NCBI GenBank assembly: GCA_026713285.1 | Contig: JAPOOT010000289.1 | Span: 1-45,279 of the forward strand | DNA length: 45,279 nt | Direction of reading: 5' to 3' | Source: Gemmatimonadota bacterium | GTDB taxonomy: Bacteria > JAAXHH01 | Shown here: positions 16,592 to 24,660 of the stretch, in pieces | How the letters are laid out: every line of letters begins with the position of its first letter | Numbering within the stretch: the stretch's first letter is position 1 | Notes under the pieces: generated by a model | Databases searched by the model: none | What the model was told of the DNA's origin: nothing | The model's input: only the letters and a program-made list of their open reading frames with translations | Position numbers and translations under genes: made by a program

Positions 16592-18496
16592 ATGATCGAA
16601 CAAACTAAGGCGCAAACCCTCGCCCGCGAGCGCGGGACCATATACAAGAAACCGGACGGAAAGGCCGTTCGAATCGCCCTGGTGTATCCCAATACCTACT
16701 ACCTGGGCATGTCGAATCTGGGTTTTCAGACCATCTACCGGCACCTGAACGAACGGGTCGACGTGGTCTGCGAACGGGCTTTTCTCCCGGAACCTTCCGA
16801 CCTGGAAATCCTGTCCAGATCCCGCAAGCCGCTGGTTACGCTGGAAACGGGGCTGCCACTCGGTTCGTGCGACATTGTGGCCTTCTCCGTCTCCTTCGAG
16901 AACGACTACCCGAACCTGATCCGTATACTGGAACTCGCACGCATACCCGTACTCTCGGCTAACCGGACCCACTACGATCCGGTCGTGCTGATCGGCGGCG
17001 CGATTACCTACATCAACCCGGAGCCGCTGGCGGAATTCGCAGACGCGATGATCATAGGAGACGGCGAAGAGGCGGCCTACGCCTATATCGACCGCTATAT
17101 CGAGGACCGGGGCCTGGGCCGGGAACGCCACCTCGCCGGCGCCATGGCGCTGGCGGGTATGTATGTCCCTTCTCTGCAGCAGACCGCACCGGGCGACCGG
17201 GAGGGGCCGCCGGCCTCCGGACCGGCCGCGGATTCCGGATGCGAGGCCGAGGACGCCAGACCAACTGCTGATGCCGGACCGGCCGCGGACACCAGACCAG
17301 CTGCTGATGCCGGACCGGCCGCGGATTCCGGATGCGAGACCGCTGCGTTCGACGCGGAGCTTGCGCCCGCCGGCCGGATCGCCAATGCGCCCGCCGGCCG
17401 GATCGCCAAGCAGCAGGTGCGCGATTTCGAGGATTACCCCGCCCATTCCGCCGTCCTCACGCCCGACACCGAGTTTGGCGACATGCTGCTGATCGAGATC
17501 TCCCGCGGGTGTCCCCGCCGATGCCGCTTTTGCGCCGTGAGTTATGTCTATCCCAAATTCCGCGCTTTGAAGCCGGAAACGATACTCGACGTCATCCGTG
17601 CAAAAAATGCGACGCTTGCGCGCGACGGCCAGGAGGGATTGAAAGCGGTGGGCCTGGTCAGTTCGGCCATGTGCGACTACCCCCACCTGGACGAACTCTG
17701 TGCGGGCCTGGAAGAGACCGGGCTTCGCGTGGGGGTTTCGTCGGTTCGGGTAGACCTGGTCCCTGACAGCCTGCTTCGACTGATGCTGAAGACAGGGCTG
17801 CGAACCATGACCATCGCACCCGAGGCCGGTTCGGAACGGCTCCGCAAGGCGATCAACAAGCCCATATCCTCGGAGGAAATCCTGACTGGCGCCCGAAGGA
17901 TTCTCGAGAAGGGCATCAAGCATCTCAAGGTGTACTACATGGTCGGCCTGCCGACGGAGACCGACGCCGACGTCGAGGAACTCATCGATATGACGCGCCA
18001 GCTTGCCCGGCTTCAGAGGGCTTGCGGGGAACCGGGCGGCCGGCTGAGGTTGAGCATAAATCCCTTCGTGCCGAAGGCGTTGACGCCCTTCCAGTGGAGT
18101 CCCATGGCGTCTCCGCGGGAGGTCAAGCGCAAGCTGAACCACATCAAGAAGGCCCTGCGCGGCACGCCGGGCGTGGACGTCAAGCACGAGAGCCTGAAAT
18201 CCGCGTATTTCGAGGCCATCCTGTCCCGCGGCGGCCGGGAATTGAGCGGATTTCTGATGGAAACGGTGCGGCGGGACGGCGACTGGAAACGCGCGGCGGC
18301 GGAAACGGAGACGGATATCTCCCGATATCTCGGGGACATGGCGGACATGCAGTCGCTTCCCTGGGATTTCATATCCACGGAAAAGGAACATCACCGGCTC
18401 CAGTGGGAGTACCGGAAGACTCACAACCTGCCCCATCGCACCCGGCGGCCGGCAGCTCGCGTCAGCCGGACGGATGCGGGGCACCCCGCGGTCTGA
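16592..18496 (+). CDS. B12-binding-domain-type radical SAM protein (TIGR03960-like)
   Basis: The 634-residue protein has an N-terminal B12-binding-like Rossmann domain (VRIALVYPNTYYLGMSNLG) and a radical SAM barrel with the [4Fe-4S] motif CPRRCRFC, which chelates the cluster that cleaves S-adenosylmethionine. The TIM-barrel strands (GLVSSAMCDYP, TIAPEAGSERLRKAINK, HLKVYYMVGLPTETDAD) are complete. It matches the uncharacterised family once labelled TIGR03960; in some bacteria this is fused to a TIGR03936 domain, absent here. Between the two domains lies a 70-75-residue Ala/Pro/Asp-rich insertion with repeats. I prefer ATG 16592, with AAAGG just upstream; TTG 16517 is in frame. Its substrate is unknown; family members have been linked to RNA modification only by context. 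Confidence 0.85.
   Translation: MIEQTKAQTLARERGTIYKKPDGKAVRIALVYPNTYYLGMSNLGFQTIYRHLNERVDVVCERAFLPEPSDLEILSRSRKPLVTLETGLPLGSCDIVAFSVSFENDYPNLIRILELARIPVLSANRTHYDPVVLIGGAITYINPEPLAEFADAMIIGDGEEAAYAYIDRYIEDRGLGRERHLAGAMALAGMYVPSLQQTAPGDREGPPASGPAADSGCEAEDARPTADAGPAADTRPAADAGPAADSGCETAAFDAELAPAGRIANAPAGRIAKQQVRDFEDYPAHSAVLTPDTEFGDMLLIEISRGCPRRCRFCAVSYVYPKFRALKPETILDVIRAKNATLARDGQEGLKAVGLVSSAMCDYPHLDELCAGLEETGLRVGVSSVRVDLVPDSLLRLMLKTGLRTMTIAPEAGSERLRKAINKPISSEEILTGARRILEKGIKHLKVYYMVGLPTETDADVEELIDMTRQLARLQRACGEPGGRLRLSINPFVPKALTPFQWSPMASPREVKRKLNHIKKALRGTPGVDVKHESLKSAYFEAILSRGGRELSGFLMETVRRDGDWKRAAAETETDISRYLGDMADMQSLPWDFISTEKEHHRLQWEYRKTHNLPHRTRRPAARVSRTDAGHPAV
17221..17338 (+). repeat. Direct repeats in the linker of the radical SAM gene
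   Basis: A 25-base sequence at 17221-17245 recurs exactly at 17314-17338, and a 36-base unit starting CCAGACCA recurs in tandem at 17256 and 17292. Both periods are multiples of three, so the frame is kept and the protein gains PAADAGPAAD-type repeats. Confidence 0.85.
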
Positions 18497-18551
18497 TCCC
18501 GGGATTTGAAGCCGGGGCCAGACCATCATTCCAAGTCAGTGGAGGCGAAAG

Positions 18552-19169
18552 ATGCAAAGAACGGGTCTATTCATGGCTGCCGTGTCGCTCGTGTTTTTCG
18601 TGGTGTCCTGCGGCGAATCGTCCGACCAACCCGAACCTGGCGGAGAGCCCGCAAACATGTTGATTATCGAAACCACCCTGGGCACTATCAAATGCGAGCT
18701 GTATCCCGACAAAACGCCGATGACCGTGGACGTCATTTCCAGCCTGGCCGAAGGCACGCGGGAATGGACCCACCCGGTAACCGGGCAGATCATGAACGGG
18801 GTTCCTTACTACGACGGCGTGATCTTCCACCGGGTCATTCCCGATTTCATGATCCAGACCGGCGATCCGGCCGGAACGGGCATGGGCAGTCCCGGGTTCG
18901 TGTTCGACGATGAGTTGAACGAGGAACTGCTCTTCGACCAGCCCGGCCGGTTGGCCATGGCGCACCGCGGTCCCAATACCAACGGCGGACAGATCTTCAT
19001 CACGGTTGCGCCCACGCCCCATCTCAACATGGTTCATACCATCTTCGGTCAGGTCGTGGAGGGACAGGACGTGGCCGACGCCATTTCAATGGTGCCCGCG
19101 GACCAGTCCCGGCCGCGCGAGGAGGTCAGCATCACCAAAGTGATCGTGGTCAGAGGGGAGGGCGAGTAG
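18552..19169 (+). CDS. Peptidyl-prolyl cis-trans isomerase, cyclophilin-type lipoprotein
   Basis: This 205-residue cyclophilin catalyses proline isomerisation during folding of exported proteins. The signal peptide ends in a lipobox (VVSC, lipidated Cys about residue 18), so it should be anchored in a membrane facing the periplasm. Cyclophilin motifs are in order: TLGTIKCELYPDKTPMTV, FHRVIPDFMIQTGDP, RLAMAHRGPNTNGGQIFIT, HTIFGQVVEGQDVADAI. The active-site Arg (FHRV), Phe/Met and Gln are kept. The start ATG 18552 follows a GGAGG. A second exported cyclophilin starts three bases after the stop, so the two are translated from one message. Confidence 0.95.
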   Translation: MQRTGLFMAAVSLVFFVVSCGESSDQPEPGGEPANMLIIETTLGTIKCELYPDKTPMTVDVISSLAEGTREWTHPVTGQIMNGVPYYDGVIFHRVIPDFMIQTGDPAGTGMGSPGFVFDDELNEELLFDQPGRLAMAHRGPNTNGGQIFITVAPTPHLNMVHTIFGQVVEGQDVADAISMVPADQSRPREEVSITKVIVVRGEGE

Positions 19170-19172
19170 AGG

Positions 19173-19832
19173 ATGAAACTGATTCGCAATGCGGCGACGG
19201 CCGCCGCGCTGGCGATTCTCGTCGCCTGGTCCGCAAGCGGCCTGGCGCATCCGCCCGTTCAGTCGAACGACGCAGCGCAGTCCGAATCCGGTGAACTGGC
19301 CGCCCAGTCCCTGGGGCCGGGCACCTACGCCGTCTTCAAGACCAACATGGGCGTCATCATTTGCAAGCTGTTCGATACGCTGGCGCCTGCCACCGTCGAT
19401 AACTTCGTCGGGCTCGCCGAGGGCACCCGGACCTTCAAGGATCCAAAAACGGGCCGGGAGACCAGGCGTCCCTACTACGACGGGACCCTCTTCCACCGGG
19501 TCATTCCCAACTTCATGATCCAGGGCGGCGACCCGACGGGATCGGGTCAGGGCGGTCCGGGATACAATATCAAGGGCGAAATCCGGGGCTCGCTGCGCTT
19601 TGACCGGCCGGGCCGGCTGGCCATGGCCAACGCGGGATCGCCGGATACCGCGGGCAGCCAGTTCTTCATCACCCACGGTCCGAAGTCCTACCTGGACGGA
19701 GGCTACACCATTTTCGGCCAGGTCATGAAGGGTCAGGAAGTGGTAAACGCCATCGGCCGGGTGCAAACGCGCGCCGACCGTCCCATTTTCGACGTCATGC
19801 TGGAGAAACTGACCATAGAACGGGTGAAATAA
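19173..19832 (+). CDS. Peptidyl-prolyl cis-trans isomerase, cyclophilin type, periplasmic
   Basis: The 219-residue paralogue of the preceding gene has a Sec signal peptide (cleavage near SASGLAHPP) without a lipobox, so it should be soluble in the periplasm. Cyclophilin motifs are complete: NMGVIICKLFDTLAPATVDNF, FHRVIPNFMIQGGDPTGSG, RLAMANAGSPDTAGSQFFIT, YTIFGQVMKGQEVV. A pair of cyclophilins, one lipid-anchored and one soluble, suggests division of labour at the envelope. The tandem order and similarity suggest duplication. Confidence 0.95.
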   Translation: MKLIRNAATAAALAILVAWSASGLAHPPVQSNDAAQSESGELAAQSLGPGTYAVFKTNMGVIICKLFDTLAPATVDNFVGLAEGTRTFKDPKTGRETRRPYYDGTLFHRVIPNFMIQGGDPTGSGQGGPGYNIKGEIRGSLRFDRPGRLAMANAGSPDTAGSQFFITHGPKSYLDGGYTIFGQVMKGQEVVNAIGRVQTRADRPIFDVMLEKLTIERVK

Positions 19833-19855
19833 GCCCGCGTCGGGGACCGGCCGTC

Positions 19856-19877
19856 GTACTGCTACACGGAGCAGTAC
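19856..19877. terminator. Perfect 8-bp hairpin after the cyclophilin operon
   Basis: GTACTGCT and AGCAGTAC are separated by six bases. There is no T-run, so it may be a Rho-assisted stop, an RNA-stabilising hairpin or an operator for the next gene. Confidence 0.35.
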
Positions 19878-19954
19878 GCCCCCGTCCATTTCTCCCATCC
19901 CTTTAAGTAAGGGGACCGGAGCGGGCCCCAACACGGATTACGAAGTGAAACGGC

Positions 19955-20770
19955 ATGAAGCGCGCATTCCACGGGTACGCAGGTTCCATGAGAGCGCTGG
20001 CGTCGGCGTGTTCGATCGCCTTCGCGCTCGTCCTCCTGCCGTCCGAACTGCGGGCCTTTGAACCGCCCGCACCCCATTTGAAAGCCTTCCTTGGCGGGCT
20101 GGACCAGCGCATGCCGCAGCCGGTTCCCGAGGGTCTGAGGACCTTCGCGGGCGACTCCACGGCTCTTCAGCTGAGCGCCGCTGACTTGGTGGACATGTTC
20201 ACCGCCGCGGAGCGGGATTCGCTCGCGCTGTTGCGGGTCAACGTGTTCCTGGCTCGGTGGATCGCCGTAAGGAACGTGCCTGTCTACGCTTCCGGCGAGG
20301 CGGTCGACGAAGCCCTGGCGGCGGGGTTTTCCCTGGGCCTGACCTTTCCGCTCAATCACGTCGCGTACCTTTTCTTCCTGCCTGACGCCGCTCAATCAGG
20401 CGATTTCCTGGTCCACATCCGCGCACTCTACGACATGAACTACACGTTCCGATTCGACCGGGATGTCCTTGACGCCGACGTGATCGTCCACGGCGCGGAG
20501 ACCTCGTACGCCGATGACGGCGGTCCCCGTACGGGTTACCTCGTGACGATGGAGATGTACGACGACCTGGCGTGGGCAAGATATACGAACATCGAGGGCA
20601 TATCGGGAAGAAAGCGTGGCGTGGCGGGGTTCCTGCAGCGGGTTTTCTTCTTCATACCGAAGACCCTGGACGGCCTGGAACTGCGGGACGGCCACCTGAA
20701 GATCAAGGCCTTCGTAGACCAGAACATCGAAGACTTCGAGCGTCTGGAACGCTACCGGGTCAGCCGTTAG
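19955..20770 (+). CDS. Secreted protein of unknown function
   Basis: The 271-residue product has a signal peptide (from M1 or from the in-frame ATG at 19988, residue 12) ending near ELRAFEPP. The mature part has a helical first half and a strand-rich second half (YTFRFDRDVLDADVIVHG, GYLVTMEMYDDLAWARYTN). It resembles no family I can name. It follows the two exported cyclophilins with a 122-base gap and overlaps the convergent MFS gene by four bases at its stop. It probably acts in the periplasm. Confidence 0.7.
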   Translation: MKRAFHGYAGSMRALASACSIAFALVLLPSELRAFEPPAPHLKAFLGGLDQRMPQPVPEGLRTFAGDSTALQLSAADLVDMFTAAERDSLALLRVNVFLARWIAVRNVPVYASGEAVDEALAAGFSLGLTFPLNHVAYLFFLPDAAQSGDFLVHIRALYDMNYTFRFDRDVLDADVIVHGAETSYADDGGPRTGYLVTMEMYDDLAWARYTNIEGISGRKRGVAGFLQRVFFFIPKTLDGLELRDGHLKIKAFVDQNIEDFERLERYRVSR

Positions 20771-22020
20771 CGATCCTGCGCGCCATGTTGCCCGCCAAGC
20801 GGGATGCGCCGGGCTAACACGTACCAGGCAACCACGATCACAATGCCTGCCGCCCCGGCCAGGAAGGCCACCAGGCGAGCCGCCACCGCGTCCAGCAACA
20901 GGCCCGTCGCCAGGGTCGAAATAGAGAAGGCGAGGGTGAAGAGCCCATGGTCCGCGGCGAATACCCGGCCGCGGTAGTCTTCGTCCACTACGAGCTGCAA
21001 CCCGAGCGAAGAATACACCCACATCACCATGCTGCCCGCGGCGGCGAGGCTGATACATGCCGCGGCCAGCCAGATGGACGGGGCCTGCGAAAACAGGATG
21101 AAGAAGGCGCCGTAGCCGATGAGCCCGACCAGGATGCCCGTCCTCAACCGGCCGAGCCGAATGGTGTCGAAGAACTTGATGAAGACGGCGCCCAGGAGCG
21201 TCCCCAGGCCCCGGGCCGTGTAAAGAATGGCAATGCCCGTATCGCCCGCGCGGTAGATCTGCCCGCCGAATACGGCGTAGAGCAGCACCGCGCCCCCGCC
21301 GGCGAGTCCCCACGTCGCCTTGCCCGGCAGGTAGACCCGCGTGGGCCGGTCGCGTCCGATGTACTTCAGGCCCTCGATGAAATCCGACAGGAACCGTACC
21401 GGCTGTCCCGCCCCCGACGCGGCGGGTATGGCGATCCGGGCTACGAAAACCGCCGATACCAGGAAACTGAGGGCGTTCAACTGGAAGGCGGCGGACCGGC
21501 CCAGGTGATCGGCCACGAGTCCGCCGAGGGCGGAGCCGATGGTCAGCATGGCCGCCCAGGTCGTGCTCGACAGCGCGTTGGCCGCCAGCAGCGCCTTGCC
21601 CCGGGCGATACTCGGCAGCGAAGCCGTGCGCGTGACGTCGAAGAAGGGCTGGAGACCTGAAAGCAGGGCCATGAAGAGGTACAGCATCCAGACGTCGTCC
21701 GCCGTTTCCACCAGCAGGAATCCGAGGGCGACCACTGCCCGGAGGATGTCGGCGACGATCATCACCCGCTTGCGGTCGTATCGCTCGGCGACGACGCCGG
21801 CCAGCGGCGTCATGAGGAAGGGCGGCAGCATCTGGCAGATCGTGACGATACCGAGGGCGAGCCCGGAACCCGTGAGGGCCAGGGTGAGGCCCAGTACCGC
21901 GATCGTGTTGAACCAGTCTCCGGCGTTGGAAACCACCTGCGACAGCCATACGAACCGGTAGGTCCGGTTTTCCCGGAGCAGACGGGTGTACGAAAGCGCC
22001 GAACCTGTTCTTGTCGTCAA
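20767..22020 (-). CDS. Major facilitator superfamily transporter (MFS_3-like exporter)
   Basis: This 417-residue protein has about 12 predicted helices. The helix 2-3 loop motif GVVAERYDRKRVMI is the MFS signature G-x3-D/E-R-x-x-R/K. The N-terminal FVWLSQVVSNAGDWFNTIAVL is typical of the enterobactin-exporter/drug-efflux-like group (MFS_3), so it probably exports a small compound by proton antiport; the substrate is unknown. The start codon appears to be TTG at 22020, since conserved sequence begins within 18 residues and no ATG is available. A promoter lies 48-76 bases upstream. It is convergent with the preceding gene. Confidence 0.88.
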   Translation of the reverse strand: MTTRTGSALSYTRLLRENRTYRFVWLSQVVSNAGDWFNTIAVLGLTLALTGSGLALGIVTICQMLPPFLMTPLAGVVAERYDRKRVMIVADILRAVVALGFLLVETADDVWMLYLFMALLSGLQPFFDVTRTASLPSIARGKALLAANALSSTTWAAMLTIGSALGGLVADHLGRSAAFQLNALSFLVSAVFVARIAIPAASGAGQPVRFLSDFIEGLKYIGRDRPTRVYLPGKATWGLAGGGAVLLYAVFGGQIYRAGDTGIAILYTARGLGTLLGAVFIKFFDTIRLGRLRTGILVGLIGYGAFFILFSQAPSIWLAAACISLAAAGSMVMWVYSSLGLQLVVDEDYRGRVFAADHGLFTLAFSISTLATGLLLDAVAARLVAFLAGAAGIVIVVAWYVLARRIPLGGQHGAQDR

Positions 22021-22067
22021 AGGCCAGACCTGGAGGTTGGGGGACGCGGGATCGGATGACGGCTTTC

Positions 22068-22096
22068 TAATTACAGGCGGGAAGGAGGGATGTCAA
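22068..22096 (-). promoter_or_regulatory. Sigma70-type promoter for the MFS gene
   Basis: Minus strand: TTGACA (22096-22091), 17 bases, TAATTA (22073-22068). Predicted transcription start near 22061, 41 bases before the TTG start. The AT-rich -10 stands out in GC-rich DNA. Confidence 0.6.
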
Positions 22097-22130
22097 GCGG
22101 GATGGGCTTCGGAAAGGGTCCGCAGGGCCC

Positions 22131-22400
22131 GCCGCCATATCGCACGGCACCGCCGGCCCGCGCCCGCCGCCATATCGCACGGCACCGCCGGCCCGCGCCC
22201 GCCGCCATATCGCACGGCACCGCTACCGCTGGTCCGCAGGGCCCGCCGCCATTTCGCGTCGCGCGGCGCCGCTGGTCCGCAGGGCCCGCCGCCATATCGC
22301 CCGCCGCCGGTCCGCGCCCGCCGCTATATCGCGTCGCGCGGTACCGCTACCGCTGGTCCGCAGGGTCCGCCGCCATATCGCCCGCCGCCGGTCCGCGCCC
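22131..22400. repeat. GC-rich minisatellite, seven copies of a GCCGCCATATCGC-type core
   Basis: The core recurs starting at 22131, 22166, 22201, 22245, 22288, 22320 and 22369. The first three copies have an exact 35-base period; later ones are spaced 32-49 bases with diverged flanks such as CGCTGGTCCGCAGG. Open frames exist on both strands but are only repeat translations. It fills the 497-base gap between the MFS and small Cys-protein genes, apart from their promoters. Confidence 0.9.
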
Positions 22401-22432
22401 GAGACGGACGGGCGGCACGGCCGCAACTGCGC

Positions 22433-22461
22433 TTGACATGGCCGGCCGGCCGGTTTACCCT
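22433..22461 (+). promoter_or_regulatory. Sigma70-type promoter for the small Cys protein
   Basis: TTGACA (22433-22438), 17 bases, TACCCT (22456-22461). The spacer is the GGCCGGCCGGCC run. Predicted start near 22468, 50 bases before the ATG. Confidence 0.5.
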
Positions 22462-22517
22462 TCCCGTATCACATCGATTATACAAGTACGGTTGGTGAGG
22501 TCTCAGGAGGCATGCCG

Positions 22518-22796
22518 ATGAGCAAACTGAAGTCGATCATGCACAACCGGACACACGGTCACCTGGGGGAAACGCGGCGCACCTGCTCCGACTGCGTCCA
22601 CGTCATGCCCGGCATGAGGGGGGACGAAGTGACCTGCGAGATCTACACGTTCAAACACCAGGCATACAATGTGCCCAGGAGGAGTTCCCTCTCTCCCGAC
22701 TTCGCGAACGACTGCGGATTCTACCAGGCCATGACCCCGGTGCAGAAGGCGGAATCCGAGCGGAAGTTCAAGGAGTTCTTCAAGCGGCTCAAGTGA
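22518..22796 (+). CDS. Small cysteine-containing protein of unknown function
   Basis: The 92-residue protein starts at ATG 22518, seven bases after AGGAGG (the ATG at 22512 is too close). It has four cysteines arranged CSDC ... TCEIY ... DCGFY (about C22, C25, C40, C67), which could bind zinc or an iron-sulfur cluster. The C-terminus is a basic amphipathic helix (ESERKFKEFFKRLK). There is no signal peptide, so it should be cytosolic. It has its own promoter and strong ribosome site, so it is probably well expressed. The 145-base gap to rho shows nothing obvious. Confidence 0.75.
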   Translation: MSKLKSIMHNRTHGHLGETRRTCSDCVHVMPGMRGDEVTCEIYTFKHQAYNVPRRSSLSPDFANDCGFYQAMTPVQKAESERKFKEFFKRLK

Positions 22797-22940
22797 ATCG
22801 CGGGTGGAATCGGGTGTGGCCGGCGCGAGACATGCTGTCCGCGCCTAACCCTGTGACCGGCGCGAGAAAGCCGCTGGCGTCGCCGCGGTGATGCCACGAC
22901 GGGTTGCTGTCCGTGCTGACCATCCGGACCGAATGCTCCG

Positions 22941-24191
22941 CTACTCGTTCATGGACTTGAGGAAAACCAAGTTCGTGGTGGTCCGTGACAAGCGCTCGGT
23001 CATCAGTTCCATGGCTTCGACCGGTCCGAGGCCGTCCAGGAATTTCCGCAGGATCTTCACCTTGCCCAGGATATCCGGTTCCAGCAGCAGTTCCGCCTTC
23101 CGGGTGGAGGACGCGCTCAGGTCGATCGCCGGGAAAATCCACCGGTTCGCCAGTTTGCGGCTGAGTTCCAGTTCCATGTTGCCCGTGCCCTTGAACTCCT
23201 CGAAGATCCCCTCGTCCATGCGGCTACCCGTCTCGATCAGCGCCGTGGCCACGATGGTAAGGCTTCCGCCTTCCTCGATGTTTCGGGCCGCGCCGAAGAA
23301 GCGCCGCGGTTTCTGCAGCGCGTTGGCGTCGATGCCGCCGGACAGGATCTTGCCGCTGTGGGGCGTTACCGCGTTATGCGCCCTTGCCAGTCGCGTGATG
23401 CTGTCGAGCAGGATGACCACGTCTTTGCCATGTTCCACCAGCCGCTTGGCCTTCTCCAGGACCATGTCCGAGACCGCCACGTGGCGCTCCGGCGGTTCGT
23501 CGAAGGTCGAACTGATCACTTCGCCCTTAACCGACCGTTCCATGTCGGTCACCTCTTCCGGCCGTTCGTCGATGAGCAGGACCATGAGCACCACCTCGGG
23601 GTGATTGTCCGTGATGGCGTTGGCGATCTCCTGCAGCAACATGGTCTTGCCGGCCTTCGGCGGCGAAACGATCAACCCGCGCTGTCCCTTGCCGATGGGG
23701 GTCAGCAGGTCCAGGACCCGCGTGGGCAGTTTATCTTTCTGGTACTCGAGAACGAACCGATCCAACGGATAGATCGGCGTCAGGTTGTCGAAGAGCGTCC
23801 GTTCCTTGGATGCCTCGGGATTGTCGAAATTGACCGTGTCCACCCTCAGGAGGGCGAAGAATCGTTCCCCGTCCTTGGGTGGTCGGATCTGGCCCGATAT
23901 GGTGTCTCCGGTCCGCAGGTCGAATCGTTTGACCTGGGACGGCGCCACGTAGATGTCGTCGGGACCGTGCAGGTAGCTGTAGTCCGGCGAGCGGAGAAAT
24001 CCGCAGCGGTTGTCCGGCAGCACCTCGAGCACGCCTTCCCCGAAGATGACGCCTTCTTTCTCGGTCTGCGCCTGCAGAATGCTGAAGATCAGTTCCTGTT
24101 TCCGCAGGCCCGTGTAGCTCTGCAGATCGAGCTCCTGTGCTATGGAATACAGGTCGGGCAGGGTCTTGGTTTTCAGTTCCAGAATGTGCAT
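22941..24191 (-). CDS. rho: Transcription termination factor Rho
   Basis: The hexameric RNA helicase/ATPase ends untranslated transcripts. The 416-residue length matches E. coli-type Rho. Order of domains: an N-terminal helical Rho_N region (1-45), the RNA-binding cold-shock-like domain (GEGVLEVLPDNRCGFLRSPD, 51-70), and the RecA-like ATPase with Walker A SPPKAGKT (176-183), Walker B VLLIDERPEEVTD, and the Q-/R-loop region (KILSGGIDANALQKPRRFFGAARNIEEGGSLT). No domain insertion is present. The start at 24191 is followed by family homology at once. Upstream, a strong promoter about 410 bases away implies a long leader, as in other bacteria where rho is autoregulated. Confidence 0.98.
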   Translation of the reverse strand: MHILELKTKTLPDLYSIAQELDLQSYTGLRKQELIFSILQAQTEKEGVIFGEGVLEVLPDNRCGFLRSPDYSYLHGPDDIYVAPSQVKRFDLRTGDTISGQIRPPKDGERFFALLRVDTVNFDNPEASKERTLFDNLTPIYPLDRFVLEYQKDKLPTRVLDLLTPIGKGQRGLIVSPPKAGKTMLLQEIANAITDNHPEVVLMVLLIDERPEEVTDMERSVKGEVISSTFDEPPERHVAVSDMVLEKAKRLVEHGKDVVILLDSITRLARAHNAVTPHSGKILSGGIDANALQKPRRFFGAARNIEEGGSLTIVATALIETGSRMDEGIFEEFKGTGNMELELSRKLANRWIFPAIDLSASSTRKAELLLEPDILGKVKILRKFLDGLGPVEAMELMTERLSRTTTNLVFLKSMNE

Positions 24192-24568
24192 GCTTCCTTC
24201 CCTTTTATAAGGTAAGATTGACTCTCGCCTGCCGGTCGTTCCTACGATGAAGATGCCCGGGGCGCGGCGAAGGGAGTGTGTTTTCCAACGGACTGGGTTG
24301 TGAACATTGTGAGCGGTGAAAACGACGGAATGCGGACGAGTCGTTCCCAGCAGTCGGGCCTGGCGAGCCGCGTCTGGAGACGCGCGGTTTTTCTGCTCTG
24401 GTTATGCCATCGGGAATAAGGGCAAACGCAACTTACCTTTGTGATGGAGCAATCCCGTAGAATGCGGTACCGGCCGTCATGAATCTGATCTTAAGGAAGA
24501 ATCGGCTTTCCAATGAGGAATCAATCAGGGGAACTTGCAAGGCATCGGGCTGCCGCCGTGACGGCGAC
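24192..24568 (-). promoter_or_regulatory. Long 5' leader of rho
   Basis: About 375 untranslated bases lie between the predicted transcription start and the rho ATG. The leader begins with a palindrome (CGCCGT-N-ACGGCG, 24554-24566) at the start point and contains the inverse of the hairpin at 24368-24392. No ORF is convincing in it. Rho autoregulation through its leader is known in other bacteria; here it is inferred from length. Confidence 0.45.
24368..24392 (+). terminator. Hairpin plus T5, plus-strand intrinsic terminator
   Basis: CGCGTC-TGGA-GACGCG forms a six-pair stem with a tetraloop (24369-24384), followed by CGG and TTTTT at 24388-24392. It would stop plus-strand transcripts running into the rho promoter region, although the nearest plus-strand gene ends at 22796, beyond rho. 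Confidence 0.5.
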
Positions 24569-24574
24569 ACGGTT

Positions 24575-24602
24575 AATATACGGTTTTAATTCGCCGTGTC
24601 AA
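24575..24602 (-). promoter_or_regulatory. Sigma70-type promoter for rho
   Basis: Minus strand: TTGACA (24602-24597), 16 bases, TATATT (24580-24575). Both hexamers are near perfect. It lies in the gap between oppC's stop (24661) and rho. Confidence 0.65.
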
Positions 24603-24660
24603 GTCCCTGGACCACTTTTTTTCGTAAACCTCTACGCCTCAGGGCCCGACCCGGGCCGGT

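Noticed and set aside
16325..18529. Very long minus-strand open frame (to 1042 codons) upstream of the DUF4835 gene
   Set aside because: It is antisense to the radical SAM gene, has no homology-like features, and is explained by the high GC content. The real start is at 16324.
22131..22400. CRISPR array
   Set aside because: The repeat core is short, spacing is uneven (32-49 bases) and the 'spacers' are themselves repeats; no cas genes are present.
22071..22511. Protein-coding ORFs on both strands of the minisatellite
   Set aside because: They only translate the GC repeats and have no independent support.
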